NCBI GenBank assembly: GCA_026986255.1
Contig: JALSOX010000015.1
Coordinates: forward strand, 1 to 13,034
Source: Desulfurococcales archaeon
Lineage (GTDB): Archaea > Thermoproteota > Thermoprotei_A > Sulfolobales > NBVN01
Direction of reading: 5' to 3'
DNA: 13,034 nucleotides
The first letter of the stretch is position 1. Each line of letters starts with the position of its first letter. This document shows, one piece after another, positions 7,347-13,021 of this stretch. A model generated the notes under the pieces. It did no database searches. It saw only the letters and a list, made by a program, of their open reading frames with translations, and had not been told where the DNA came from. A program made the position numbers and the translations under genes.

Positions 7347-7796
7347 TCACCTGCCCCAGTATTGTCTCCTGGTGCCGTACCCCCTTCGGAAACCGCGCCT
7401 GGGAGGCCTATAATCCTCTGGTGCCTTAGGCGAGTTCTCCGGTATGTCCTCAGCTTCAGGTATGTTGTGCTCCGTTACGACCTTAACGTTATTAGCACCA
7501 CCAATGTTTAGTTGAACATCACCGCGGTATGTTGTTGTCCATGCCCCCCTTACCTCTATCACTTGCCCCTCCTTCACGGTTCCGGCTGCCTTGCCCCAAA
7601 GCGTCAACTTAACACGCCCCGTCTCGTCACCGACTATTGCCTCGCTAATGGTTCTCTGACCCGACCTAGTGTTTATGGTTCTAGGCTCATCAGAGCTTAT
7701 GACCCTGACAATCATGTTAATGTTGCGCATCTCGGGTTTTAGTTCCATTACCTTAGTTTGGGGCTTACCTGCTTCATTTCCTACGTATCCGGACAT
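7347..7796 (-). CDS. ssb: Crenarchaeal single-stranded DNA-binding protein (single OB fold)
   Basis: This is a 149-residue SSB of the Sulfolobus type: one OB fold and a flexible tail. The OB fold spans about residues 18-105. Recognised family blocks are LKPEMRNINMIVRV, RTISEAIVGDETGRVKLTLW (the most conserved, about 52-71), KEGQVIEVRGAW and YRGDVQLNIGG. The Trp and Tyr in LTLWG and GAWTTTY are in positions of ssDNA-stacking aromatics in the Sulfolobus protein. The tail is Pro- and Arg/Gly-rich, ending RRQYWGR, where the Sulfolobus protein has an RG-rich then acidic end. The ORF could begin at 7835 but the ATG at 7796 is preferred: AGGAG lies about 10 nt upstream and the extra 13 residues look unlike the family. 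It protects ssDNA in replication and repair. The PqqD-like gene follows 6 nt after. Confidence 0.95.
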   Translation of the reverse strand: MSGYVGNEAGKPQTKVMELKPEMRNINMIVRVISSDEPRTINTRSGQRTISEAIVGDETGRVKLTLWGKAAGTVKEGQVIEVRGAWTTTYRGDVQLNIGGANNVKVVTEHNIPEAEDIPENSPKAPEDYRPPRRGFRRGYGTRRQYWGR

Positions 7797-7977
7797 GTGG
7801 TTCCAACTCCTACGACTTAACAAATAAAGTGGCACTACCGGGTTATTAAGCTAATATGGCGCTTAGATGGACGGTTAACACCTGAGGCAGTCACACTATG
7901 CATCACGCACATCGCTGATACCACTCTCGTGAAAGTACCTGCGGGTAAGACGCTAGGAAGGGGGAACTACTAGGGAA

Positions 7978-8025
7978 GGCGGAGGACCGTATGCCGGGCG
8001 CTCTACCTGGCTGAGCTACGGGCCC
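7978..8025 (-). tRNA. Split tRNA(CAU), 5' half with 3' complementary tail
   Basis: On the minus strand the half begins at G8025: acceptor 5' arm GGGCCCG (8025-8019), U8-A9, D-stem GCTC/GAGC (8016-8013, 8003-8000) around a 9-nt D-loop with GG, then G26, anticodon stem CCCGG (7998-7994) and C32 at 7993. There the tRNA stops: what follows cannot make an anticodon loop or the rest of a tRNA. Instead A7992 and the 14-nt tail TACGGTCCTCCGCC (7991-7978) follow, perfectly complementary to the leader of the 3' half at 8533-8520. CCCG (7998-7995) also pairs with CGGG of that leader, leaving the 3-nt bulge GCA. Cleavage after GC leaves C32 as the last nucleotide. A TATA box sits 26 bp upstream of G1, so this half has its own promoter and may need no 5' trimming. 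Confidence 0.93.
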
Positions 8026-8045
8026 ATAGAAACCTAAGGAAAGGG

Positions 8046-8054
8046 ATTATATAA
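8046..8054 (-). promoter_or_regulatory. TATA box of the tRNA 5' half
   Basis: TTATATAAT on the minus strand is centred about 26 bp before G8025. This is the spacing archaea use between TATA centre and transcription start, so the RNA should begin at or next to tRNA position 1. The purine/C-rich AAACGC just upstream may be the BRE. The box lies inside the spacer, which argues for separate transcription of the two halves. Confidence 0.7.
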
Positions 8055-8460
8055 GCGTTTCCTCCACAGTACTTCCGGGTGGTCTTCAGTTTTAATTCCA
8101 TGGGGGTGGCTTTTGATGCGGGTTCATAGGTTAGTCTTAGCTGGATTTTTAGTTACTCTTATCACTCTCTCGATACCTCAACCGCATGTAGTTGTTCACT
8201 ATTAGCGTTTCCGCTATAGCTGAATATGCTTTACCGATGAATCCCGCATCTTAAGGTGCTCTCCCTAGTCTCTTCGATTAGTTTCCTCCTTATCTCTACG
8301 CGTACTCCATGATAACTACTTCCTCGATAATTCTATTTGCTTACTTCTAGCTAGCTCGACGAGTTCTCTCAGCCCTTAATGTAAATTTAACATCTAATTT
8401 TAGTGGATCAATCACTGAGGATGGAGCGGTGGTGAGTAGGATTTTAGGGCTTAATCGTTT

Positions 8461-8468
8461 AAAAGGAA
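8461..8468 (-). terminator. Pyrimidine-rich terminator after the tRNA 3' half
   Basis: Immediately after the encoded CCA the minus strand reads ACTTCCTTTT, a U-rich tract of the type used for archaeal termination. Termination here would keep the 3' half apart from the 5' half. Confidence 0.4.
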
Positions 8469-8469
8469 G

Positions 8470-8533
8470 TGGTGGGCCCGCGGGGATTTGAACCCCGGAC
8501 CACCCGGTTATGAGTCCCGTACGGTCCTCCGCC
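8470..8533 (-). tRNA. Split tRNA(CAU), 3' half with 5' complementary leader
   Basis: On the minus strand: leader GGCGGAGGACCGTA (8533-8520), CGGG (8519-8516), bulge ACT (8515-8513) cut after AC, then tRNA from U33: anticodon CAT (8512-8510), AA, stem CCGGG (8507-8503), variable loop TGGTC, T-stem CGGGG/CCCCG with loop TTCAAAT (8492-8486), acceptor CGGGCCC (8480-8474), A73 and encoded CCA (8472-8470). Joined to the 5' half it gives a 77-nt tRNA with all stems fully paired: acceptor 7/7, D 4/4, anticodon 5/5, T 5/5. The loop is CUCAUAA. Elongator Met is the likely isotype; Ile2 (CAU, modified C34) is not excluded; an initiator is unlikely because GGG/CCC is missing in the anticodon stem. Its TATA box is 26-27 bp before G8533. 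It lies downstream of the ferredoxin gene. Confidence 0.93.
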
Positions 8534-8555
8534 ATAAGGAAAAGAGAGTAAGCGG

Positions 8556-8563
8556 ATTTTATA
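8556..8563 (-). promoter_or_regulatory. TATA box of the tRNA 3' half
   Basis: TATAAAAT on the minus strand, preceded by purine-rich GTAAAG as a BRE candidate, is centred 26-27 bp before G8533, the first base of the 14-nt complementary leader. The predicted RNA would thus start at the end of the pairing region. It sits 20 bp beyond the ferredoxin stop codon. Confidence 0.7.
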
Positions 8564-8582
8564 CTTTACTGCATTCGAGGTG

Positions 8583-8804
8583 CTACTCTACTTCAATAGC
8601 ACCAACAGGGCAACCGTTCTTTGCATCCTCAACACAGTTTCTTAAGGAATCAGGAACTTCACCCTCGACCTTCGAAGACGTCCTATACTTCTCCACAAGC
8701 TGGCTCTTACCGTCATCGCCGGCTTCGAAAACGTCAGGGCACATGCCGTAGCATAAGCCGCAGGCTATGCACTTCCCCTGATCTATCTTGACTTTTATAA
8801 CCAT
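8583..8804 (-). CDS. Monocluster [4Fe-4S] ferredoxin
   Basis: This is a 73-residue soluble ferredoxin, an electron carrier for 2-oxoacid oxidoreductases and similar enzymes. Aligned by eye with the Pyrococcus furiosus type, C12, C15, C18 and C65 (in KCIACGLC and GCPVGAI) are the four cluster ligands; the Pyrococcus protein has Asp at the second position, here Cys. C22 (MCPDVF) and C57 (NCVEDA) match the pair that forms a disulfide in that family. Only one cluster is possible, unlike the larger zinc-bearing dicluster ferredoxin typical of Sulfolobus. The ATG at 8804 is chosen because GTGAGG (8816-8811) lies 6 nt before it; a GTG at 8816 would place the start on that Shine-Dalgarno. An AT box at about 8837-8846 suggests its own promoter. 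Rpo12 lies 67 nt upstream on the same strand. Confidence 0.93.
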   Translation of the reverse strand: MVIKVKIDQGKCIACGLCYGMCPDVFEAGDDGKSQLVEKYRTSSKVEGEVPDSLRNCVEDAKNGCPVGAIEVE

Positions 8805-8883
8805 GTTATCCCTCACTACATAATAACGTGGCTAACTAAATATCATTATCGCTTAACCCAAGTATGAAGTTAAGGAAAAGGCC

Positions 8884-9072
8884 TCATATAGCTTTGACTT
8901 TCTTGTACCTTTCTTTCCTGATTTTAGTTATTATTTTTGAGCCGCAGGCAGGGCACCTTATAAAGGCATACCCCTCAGCAGCCTCACGCGCTTCGAACGC
9001 CTCTATCTCCCTCATGCTGAACACGCGTCCACACTTCCAGCACTTGTAGAAGATCTCGTCTTCACTGGCCAT
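8884..9072 (-). CDS. rpoP: DNA-directed RNA polymerase subunit Rpo12 (RpoP)
   Basis: This is a 62-residue zinc-ribbon subunit of archaeal RNA polymerase, equivalent to eukaryotic Rpb12. The first zinc knuckle is YKCWKCGRVF (C11, C14), the second IRCPACGSKI (C40, C43), followed by the basic C-terminus ITKIRKERYKKVKAI. The end VKAI after KII-x-x-x-RK is a hallmark of the archaeal subunit. It is longer than the roughly 48-residue Sulfolobus protein because of a few N-terminal residues and an Ala/Glu-rich insertion (about 24-36) between the knuckles. Other small zinc-ribbon proteins share the Cys spacing, but the C-terminus makes Rpo12 the best call. GGTGTGAG just before the ATG may be the ribosome site. 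The ferredoxin gene follows on the same strand. Confidence 0.88.
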   Translation of the reverse strand: MASEDEIFYKCWKCGRVFSMREIEAFEAREAAEGYAFIRCPACGSKIITKIRKERYKKVKAI

Positions 9073-9402
9073 CGCTCACACCAAGGCATACTTTAATGTC
9101 TCCCTTAATATCTTAATCTATCTGCTCGCTGCTCGTCCCCCATGATGCATGAATCCACAGCAACCTCGCCCATTACCAATGAAGCTCTTGAGGCACCTTA
9201 CACTACAATTCACTTCTTCTTACTACGCACATCATTTGAGATTACCCTCGCTCCGCCACGTTAGCTGTTGAGGGTAATGGGCCTCTCTTGAACAGCTTTG
9301 AATGAATTTATTCTCAAATACTGCTGAGGTCGATGTACCTTGTTTCTGTAAGCAAACCTTTTTAGGGGTCTTCACGGTTCTGAAAGTGTAGCAGGGTGAG
9401 TC
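9073..9402. other. Divergent intergenic region between rpoP and aIF1 with alternative hairpins
   Basis: No ORF is supported in these 330 nt. The right end holds the aIF1 promoter and the left end that of rpoP. The middle (9169-9297) holds three overlapping inverted repeats: CCCATTACC (9169-9177) with GGTAATGGG (9273-9281); ATTACCCTC (9241-9249) with GAGGGTAAT (9270-9278); and AGCTGTT (9263-9269) with AACAGCT (9291-9297). They share the segment 9263-9281, so only one can form at a time. This could be an unannotated structured RNA or protein-binding sites. Neither conserved boxes nor a tRNA was seen. Confidence 0.35.
9359..9365 (+). promoter_or_regulatory. TATA box of the aIF1 gene
   Basis: TTTTTAG is centred about 42 nt before the ATG. 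It predicts transcription from near 9387, leaving a leader of about 16 nt that contains the GGGTGAG ribosome site at 9394-9400. Confidence 0.45.
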
Positions 9403-9735
9403 ATGTCGGGGAAGGATATAGTCGATATTGAAAACCTATGTGGAGGACTGCCTGAGGAACTCTGTGTGCAGTTAGGGGCCGAGCAACAGTTCATTAAAAT
9501 AAAAATTGAGAAGAGGAAGTTTGGTCGTGAAGTAACCATAATAGAGGGGTTAGATCCGGCGGTCTTCAACTTAAAGAAGGTAGCCTCAACGCTCAAAGCA
9601 AAGCTAGCGACAGGAGGTACGGTGAAGAACAATCATATAGAGCTGCAGGGAGATCATAGGAGCAGGGTCAAGCAAATATTAGTCAGGGAATTCGGGATTC
9701 CGCCAGAGAACATAATCTTCATAGAAGCGGAATAG
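9403..9735 (+). CDS. Archaeal translation initiation factor aIF1 (SUI1 family)
   Basis: This is a 110-residue SUI1-domain protein, the archaeal counterpart of eIF1, which binds the small ribosomal subunit near the P site and supports start-codon selection. The SUI1 fold covers about residues 28-106. Family hallmarks are [19 protein letters not shown] (about 28-46, including the basic loop), then [20 protein letters not shown] (the GGTV segment, about 51-70), IELQGDHR (about 73-80) and the closing [15 protein letters not shown]. Length is close to the usual 100 or so residues, with a short N-terminal extension, GGLPEEL, common in archaea. The ATG is preceded by GGGTGAG. A U-tract follows the stop codon, and the TFB gene converges from the right. 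Confidence 0.96.
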   Translation: MSGKDIVDIENLCGGLPEELCVQLGAEQQFIKIKIEKRKFGREVTIIEGLDPAVFNLKKVASTLKAKLATGGTVKNNHIELQGDHRSRVKQILVREFGIPPENIIFIEAE

Positions 9736-9744
9736 GTGTTATGG

Positions 9745-9753
9745 TTTTTTCCT
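9745..9753 (+). terminator. U-tract terminator of the aIF1 gene
   Basis: A run of six T followed by CC lies 10 nt after the aIF1 stop codon, in the 63-nt convergent gap to TFB. No hairpin precedes it, which is usual for archaea. Confidence 0.5.
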
Positions 9754-9798
9754 TAAAATAGTATTGTCTTAAATGAGAGTAATGTTTAGTGTCTCCCC

Positions 9799-10743
9799 CT
9801 ACTGCTCAGGTACCCTTATCCTGAGGTATTGTATTAGTTCCTTATACCTGTTCCTTACAGTCACCTCCGTTACTCCAGCCACTCTCGCTACATCCTTTTG
9901 CGTCCTTCTCTCATCATATAGTTGAGCGGCAGTATAGACGGCAGCGGCCGCCAACCCCGCGGGATCCTTACCAGCAGTTAAGCCCCTCTTCTTGGCTTCC
10001 TCAAGGATCTCCATAGCTTTCTTTATCACCTTACCAGACAAGCCAAGCGCGGCCGCTATCCTTGGCACGAAGTCTATGGGGTCGGCAATGGGTATCCTCA
10101 CATTAAGCTCCCTAACAAGTAACCTGTAGCACCTCGCCACCTCCTTCTTACTCGTCTTTGTGTACTGCGCTATCTCGTCGAGAGTGCGTGGTATTCTGAA
10201 GATCCTGCATGCTGCGTAGAGTGCTGCAGCAACGACTGACTCAACAGCCCGTCCCCTAACAACGCCTTTCTCTACGGCTTGCCTATAAATTGTGGCTGCC
10301 CGTTCCTTCACGGCTCGTGGCAAGCCTAGCTGATCAGCTATGCGCTCCAGCTCGCCTGCGGCCTGCGTGATGTTTCTATCTATACTGTTCTGTATCCTTG
10401 TCCTTATCTGCCACTTACGCCAGCGCATCACCTCTAGACGACGCTTCATCTCGAGCTTCTTGCCTGAAGCGTCACGGTCTCTCCAGTCAATCATGGTTGA
10501 GAGGCCGCCGTCATGGATTGTGGGGGATAAGGGGGAACCAGTGCGTGAGCGTTTCTCACGCTCCTCCGGAGTGAAGGCCCTCCACTCAGGGCCTTGGTCT
10601 ATGACCTTGTCCTCAACAACCTCCCCGGTCTCCGTGCATATGTATTCACCGCGGAACTCATCGTAAATTATCTTATCGGGAGGGCATTTAGTACTGCCTT
10701 CCTCACGTAACTCCTCCTCTTCCGGCACAGGCGAACACCTCAT
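9799..10743 (-). CDS. tfb: Transcription initiation factor B (TFB, TFIIB homologue)
   Basis: This is a 314-residue general transcription factor that bridges TBP, the BRE and RNA polymerase. The N-terminal ribbon is degenerate: C20-P-P-D23 and C36-T-E-T39 instead of two C-x2-C pairs, a form I also recall in Sulfolobus TFB1, with [11 protein letters not shown] closely matching. Then come the B-reader/linker ([19 protein letters not shown]; about 50-68, and [11 protein letters not shown]) and two cyclin folds (about 120-205 and 215-310). The second cyclin fold holds the BRE-contact helix-turn-helix, [20 protein letters not shown], near the C-terminus. Full length relative to the family. The ATG at 10743 has a TATA box centred 32 nt upstream, so a leader of only a few nt is expected. 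It is convergent with aIF1. Confidence 0.97.
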   Translation of the reverse strand: MRCSPVPEEEELREEGSTKCPPDKIIYDEFRGEYICTETGEVVEDKVIDQGPEWRAFTPEEREKRSRTGSPLSPTIHDGGLSTMIDWRDRDASGKKLEMKRRLEVMRWRKWQIRTRIQNSIDRNITQAAGELERIADQLGLPRAVKERAATIYRQAVEKGVVRGRAVESVVAAALYAACRIFRIPRTLDEIAQYTKTSKKEVARCYRLLVRELNVRIPIADPIDFVPRIAAALGLSGKVIKKAMEILEEAKKRGLTAGKDPAGLAAAAVYTAAQLYDERRTQKDVARVAGVTEVTVRNRYKELIQYLRIRVPEQ

Positions 10744-10770
10744 AATTTATGCGTCGTATTTACGCGAAAT

Positions 10771-10780
10771 CTTTATAAGG
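10771..10780 (-). promoter_or_regulatory. TATA box and BRE of the TFB gene
   Basis: CCTTATAAAG on the minus strand, with GGAAA just upstream as a BRE candidate, is centred about 32 nt before the ATG at 10743. It predicts a start near 10750. A second TATAAAC-type sequence lies about 20 bp farther upstream. Confidence 0.6.
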
Positions 10781-10828
10781 TTTCCTTAGGGAGTTTATAA
10801 GTTTTTGCCTGGGAGAGAAGTGTCCACC

Positions 10829-10838
10829 TTTTTAAATT
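10829..10838 (+). promoter_or_regulatory. TATA box of the small Cys/His ORF or an unknown RNA
   Basis: TTTTTAAATT is centred 23-24 bp before the ATG at 10857, close to the spacing expected for a leaderless transcript. Just upstream of that ATG is the inverted repeat TGGCA-GT-TGCCA (10841-10852), which could be an operator. Confidence 0.45.
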
Positions 10839-10856
10839 GGTGGCAGTTGCCAGTTT

Positions 10857-10967
10857 ATGGTTAGGTTATTAGGTCTATCGATGACGGCTAACCCCGTAAA
10901 GCAGGTCCGACGGTGCCCATTTTGTGTGACCCCCAATGAACCTCCAACTCATTGTGAGGTGATTTAG
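10857..10967 (+). CDS. Candidate leaderless 36-residue Cys/His peptide
   Basis: ATG 10857 to TAG 10967 encodes 36 residues. It begins MVRLLGLSMTANPVKQ, and from residue 20 has a zinc-knuckle-like cluster: C20-P-F-C23, then H32-C33 nine residues later (CPFCVTPNEPPTHC). Four potential metal ligands in so short a peptide, together with a TATA box at leaderless spacing, are the case for a real gene. Against it: short ORFs arise by chance, I recognise no family, and the same DNA has self-complementary segments, AATGA/TCATT and ACCTC/GAGGT (10935-10960), that could mean a structured RNA instead. The rest of the 10744-11295 gap holds only promoters and no other supported gene. Confidence 0.35.
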   Translation: MVRLLGLSMTANPVKQVRRCPFCVTPNEPPTHCEVI

Positions 10968-11248
10968 GGGAAGCCCGGCAAGTCATAAGAGTCACTGAGA
11001 TGCCGAAGACACGGAGCACGAGTAACCGCTATAGGAGGCTCTCAGCGCCCTACCGCCTCATGGCGATATTTCCTGTTTAATTCAGAAACATCTTAAGAAA
11101 GAGAACTGCAGGGTTAGTTCCAGGGTGAATGCTAGGATCACCCAATTTATCGTCCCTTGAGTAAAATCGAACCTCCAAAGAGTTTGAGATCCTAATAAAA
11201 TACCTGCACCTAATTTTCCTTTAAGCGAGGCCACTCCTCTGTTAGTAC

Positions 11249-11256
11249 TTTATAAT
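11249..11256 (+). promoter_or_regulatory. TATA box of the phosphodiesterase gene
   Basis: TTTATAAT predicts a transcription start near 11279, about 17 nt before the proposed ATT start codon at 11296, and just ahead of the ribosome site at 11281-11287. Confidence 0.5.
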
Positions 11257-11280
11257 CGTAGGACGCCTTAGAAGCTCAGA

Positions 11281-11287
11281 GGAGGTG
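11281..11287 (+). promoter_or_regulatory. Strong Shine-Dalgarno that decides the phosphodiesterase start
   Basis: GGAGGTG is a near-perfect anti-16S match ending 8 nt before ATT 11296. It is 44 nt before the first canonical start codon, GTG 11332, too far to serve it. It therefore points to initiation at 11296. Confidence 0.65.
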
Positions 11288-11295
11288 TTCCAGCA

Positions 11296-12747
11296 ATTCC
11301 GGGAAGAACCCTTGTAATAGGGCTGGATGGTGTGTCATGGCGTGTGCTTCACTACCTCTTTGAGAACTCAGCGATGCCCTTCCTACGATCTAAGGTCTCT
11401 GAGGAAGGTACTCGGAAAGCAGTTATGAGGTCAACTATACCTCCCTGGACGCCACTCGCCTGGAACTCCATAGCGAGCGGTGTGAACCCCGGTAAACACG
11501 GCGTATTTAGCTTCCATAAGGTTCGAAAGCTTGAGGATAAATTCGTAACAAGACTTGTTACGGGGCATGATGTGAAGTACCCGCGAATCCACGAAATGGC
11601 TGCTTTGTTAGGACTTAACGCTATAGCAGTGAACCTTCCCGCATCCTATCCCCCTGAAAGCTCCATTTGCTGCCCAGGCGAGTGCATAGTTGTTAATGAC
11701 TGGGCTGCACCTAGTATTAGGGTGTATCCTAAAGAGTTAGAAGAAAAGTACGTGCACTACTTTGCATCAAGTCTAGAGGGGTTAAAGCTAAAAGGTTCTT
11801 CACCGAGCGCCATAGAAAGCATAGCAAAAAGGGCGCAACTATTTAGTGAAGGCGTGTTTAATCTTCTGGCTAATCACGACTGGGACATAGCGTTCTTAAT
11901 ATTCAGTGAAACGGACTGGGTAATGCATGATAATCCAGAGTTTGTCGCTGGCGAAAAGCTCCTGCCCACGGCCAAAGTATTCAACATAGTTGATGAATTC
12001 ATAAGGAGATCCAGTAGTCTCGCAGACAACATAGTTGTGGTTTCTGACCACGGATTTAATGTTTGTCCGTATATGATTAACATTCCTTACTTCCTAGAAA
12101 GGGAGGGAGTCATAGATATAGCATTTGATGAAGGCATAGAACTTAAAGTAATGGGTATACGCGTCCCGCCTAGGTTAATTAAATTCGTCAAGAGGCGCCG
12201 AAGACTGGCCGTTCTAGCCCATAGGGTTGTGGGGGCGGTACGGAAAGACTTCATGCATGACAGACACGTTCCTTACTCTAAGGCCAAGGCAATAATGCCT
12301 GATGCAGGGATAATTTATTGTGCTCCAGGATGCGAGGACGAGGTACTCACAGCCCTAAGGAAGATACCGGATATAAAGGAGGTAATAAGGAGCAGTGATA
12401 TATATTGGGGACCCTACCTTCACGACGCGCCTGACTTCATAGTTGTGCCAAATAATGATTACTGCGTGAGCGTGGGTAAGGACAGACCTAAAACACAACG
12501 TTGCGCAGCCCACCATCGAGACGGCATAATGATTGCATGGGGTAAGGACGTGGGTAAGCTATCATGGAAGAACGTATTTGAACCTTGGGACGTCGGAACT
12601 TACTTAATAGCGTTAGTTGGTATGCCGATACCTAAGAACGCAGACGGCTTCATACCGGTGAAGGAATGCAAGACATTCAATTACCTAGTCAAGTGGCGCA
12701 TCGCTAAGAGAGCAAGAAGAATTGCAGGAGGAGGAAAATCACTCTAA
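11296..12747 (+). CDS. Type I phosphodiesterase / nucleotide pyrophosphatase-like protein (alkaline phosphatase superfamily)
   Basis: This is about 483 residues if started at ATT 11296. The protein carries the full two-metal set: D11 in VIGLDG, nucleophile T52 in IPPWTPLAW, D207 and H211 in SETDWVMHD, D251 and H252 in VVSDHGF, and H406/H407 in AHHRDGI. SIASGVNPGKHGVFSF after the nucleophile is also typical. It should hydrolyse a phosphodiester or phosphomonoester; the substrate is unknown. No signal peptide is seen, so it is probably cytoplasmic. The first canonical in-frame start, GTG 11332, would delete D11, a metal ligand, and the strong GGAGGTG fits ATT 11296, so a non-canonical AUU start is proposed. 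There is no ATG, GTG or TTG between the upstream stop (11269) and 11332. The C-terminus is basic, RRIAGGGKSL. It stands alone, with its own TATA box. Confidence 0.9.
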   Translation: MPGRTLVIGLDGVSWRVLHYLFENSAMPFLRSKVSEEGTRKAVMRSTIPPWTPLAWNSIASGVNPGKHGVFSFHKVRKLEDKFVTRLVTGHDVKYPRIHEMAALLGLNAIAVNLPASYPPESSICCPGECIVVNDWAAPSIRVYPKELEEKYVHYFASSLEGLKLKGSSPSAIESIAKRAQLFSEGVFNLLANHDWDIAFLIFSETDWVMHDNPEFVAGEKLLPTAKVFNIVDEFIRRSSSLADNIVVVSDHGFNVCPYMINIPYFLEREGVIDIAFDEGIELKVMGIRVPPRLIKFVKRRRRLAVLAHRVVGAVRKDFMHDRHVPYSKAKAIMPDAGIIYCAPGCEDEVLTALRKIPDIKEVIRSSDIYWGPYLHDAPDFIVVPNNDYCVSVGKDRPKTQRCAAHHRDGIMIAWGKDVGKLSWKNVFEPWDVGTYLIALVGMPIPKNADGFIPVKECKTFNYLVKWRIAKRARRIAGGGKSL

Positions 12748-12801
12748 GGAGAAGAGATCCAGCTACTTAGAGGAAATTAAGTTAACATAGTTACACGGGA
12801 C

Positions 12802-12847
12802 ATGAACCGTCCCGCCTACGGTTTTAGTTCCTCGTAGGTCGGTTCAT
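12802..12847 (-). repeat. Nested hairpin, possible IS605-type right end
   Basis: Two inverted repeats are nested: ATGAACCG (12802-12809) with CGGTTCAT (12840-12847), and inside it CCTACG (12815-12820) with CGTAGG (12833-12838) around a 12-nt loop. Read on the minus strand the element ends CGTAGGCGGGACGGTTCATG, which resembles the hairpin-plus-GGCGGGA-type ends of IS200/IS605 family transposons. It overlaps the stop codon of the coding remnant at 12816-12968. It could instead be a terminator-like or RNA structure. Confidence 0.4.
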
Positions 12848-12968
12848 TACGGTTTCCCTTAGCCTCCTCCCCACCTGCCCATGGAGTGGGTGTCGGGGGC
12901 TTGGGCCACCAGTGCACCTGTAAACACTTCGCCTCCCCCATAAACTCAGCCAGCCCCACCCAACAACA
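12816..12968 (-). pseudogene. C-terminal coding remnant, possibly of a TnpB-type protein
   Basis: On the minus strand 50 codons are open from just after a stop at 12969-12971 to TAG at 12816-12818. The translated second half looks like genuine protein: HWWPKPPTPTPWAGGEE, followed by AKGNRNEPTYEELKP. Proline-rich tails ending in an RNEPT-like phrase remind me of archaeal TnpB (IS605 OrfB) C-termini, and a hairpin of the expected kind overlaps the stop codon. There is no start codon or catalytic region upstream, so it would be a broken relic. The TnpB link is from memory and weak. Confidence 0.35.
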
Positions 12969-13021
12969 CTAAAAATCAGGATCAGATACCTACCCTCTGG
13001 TCAAGCCTGAAGCATTAATTG

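Larger units (their letters stand above)
8026..8469. other. Spacer between the tRNA halves; promoter and possible decayed gene
   Basis: This 444-nt stretch has no convincing intact gene. Its left end (8046-8054) holds the promoter of the 5' half and its right end a pyrimidine-rich tract after the 3' half. Between about 8150 and 8400 the minus strand gives three short coherent helical peptides in different frames, separated by stops: IIEEVVIMEYA, then EIRRKLIEETREST, then GFIGKAYSAIAETLIV. Together they could be a gene broken by frameshifts, but I cannot name a family. ORFs that cross the tRNA halves are shadows. Confidence 0.4.

Noticed and set aside
7797..7835. Upstream start of the SSB gene
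   Set aside because: The extra 13 residues do not resemble SSB proteins and a good Shine-Dalgarno supports the ATG at 7796.
7836..7977. Search for a further RNA or gene between SSB and the tRNA 5' half
   Set aside because: Only the upstream region of SSB is seen; no ORF, hairpin or box motif worth reporting.
8347..8751. ORFs on both strands crossing 8470-8533 (62 and 87 residues)
   Set aside because: They run through the tRNA 3' half, have tRNA-derived residues and show no family resemblance; the RNA explains the sequence.
9799..10743. TFB lacks two of four zinc-ribbon cysteines
   Set aside because: The same C-P-P-D and C-x-E-T pattern occurs in Sulfolobus TFB1, so it is a known lineage trait and not damage.
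10860..10880. TCGATGAC resembling a C box
   Set aside because: Does not match RTGATGA and no D' or D box follows; more likely part of the small ORF.
11000..11083. Short basic ORF of 27 residues starting MPKTRSTSNRYRR
   Set aside because: No promoter or ribosome site at the right distance and no recognisable family; probably chance.
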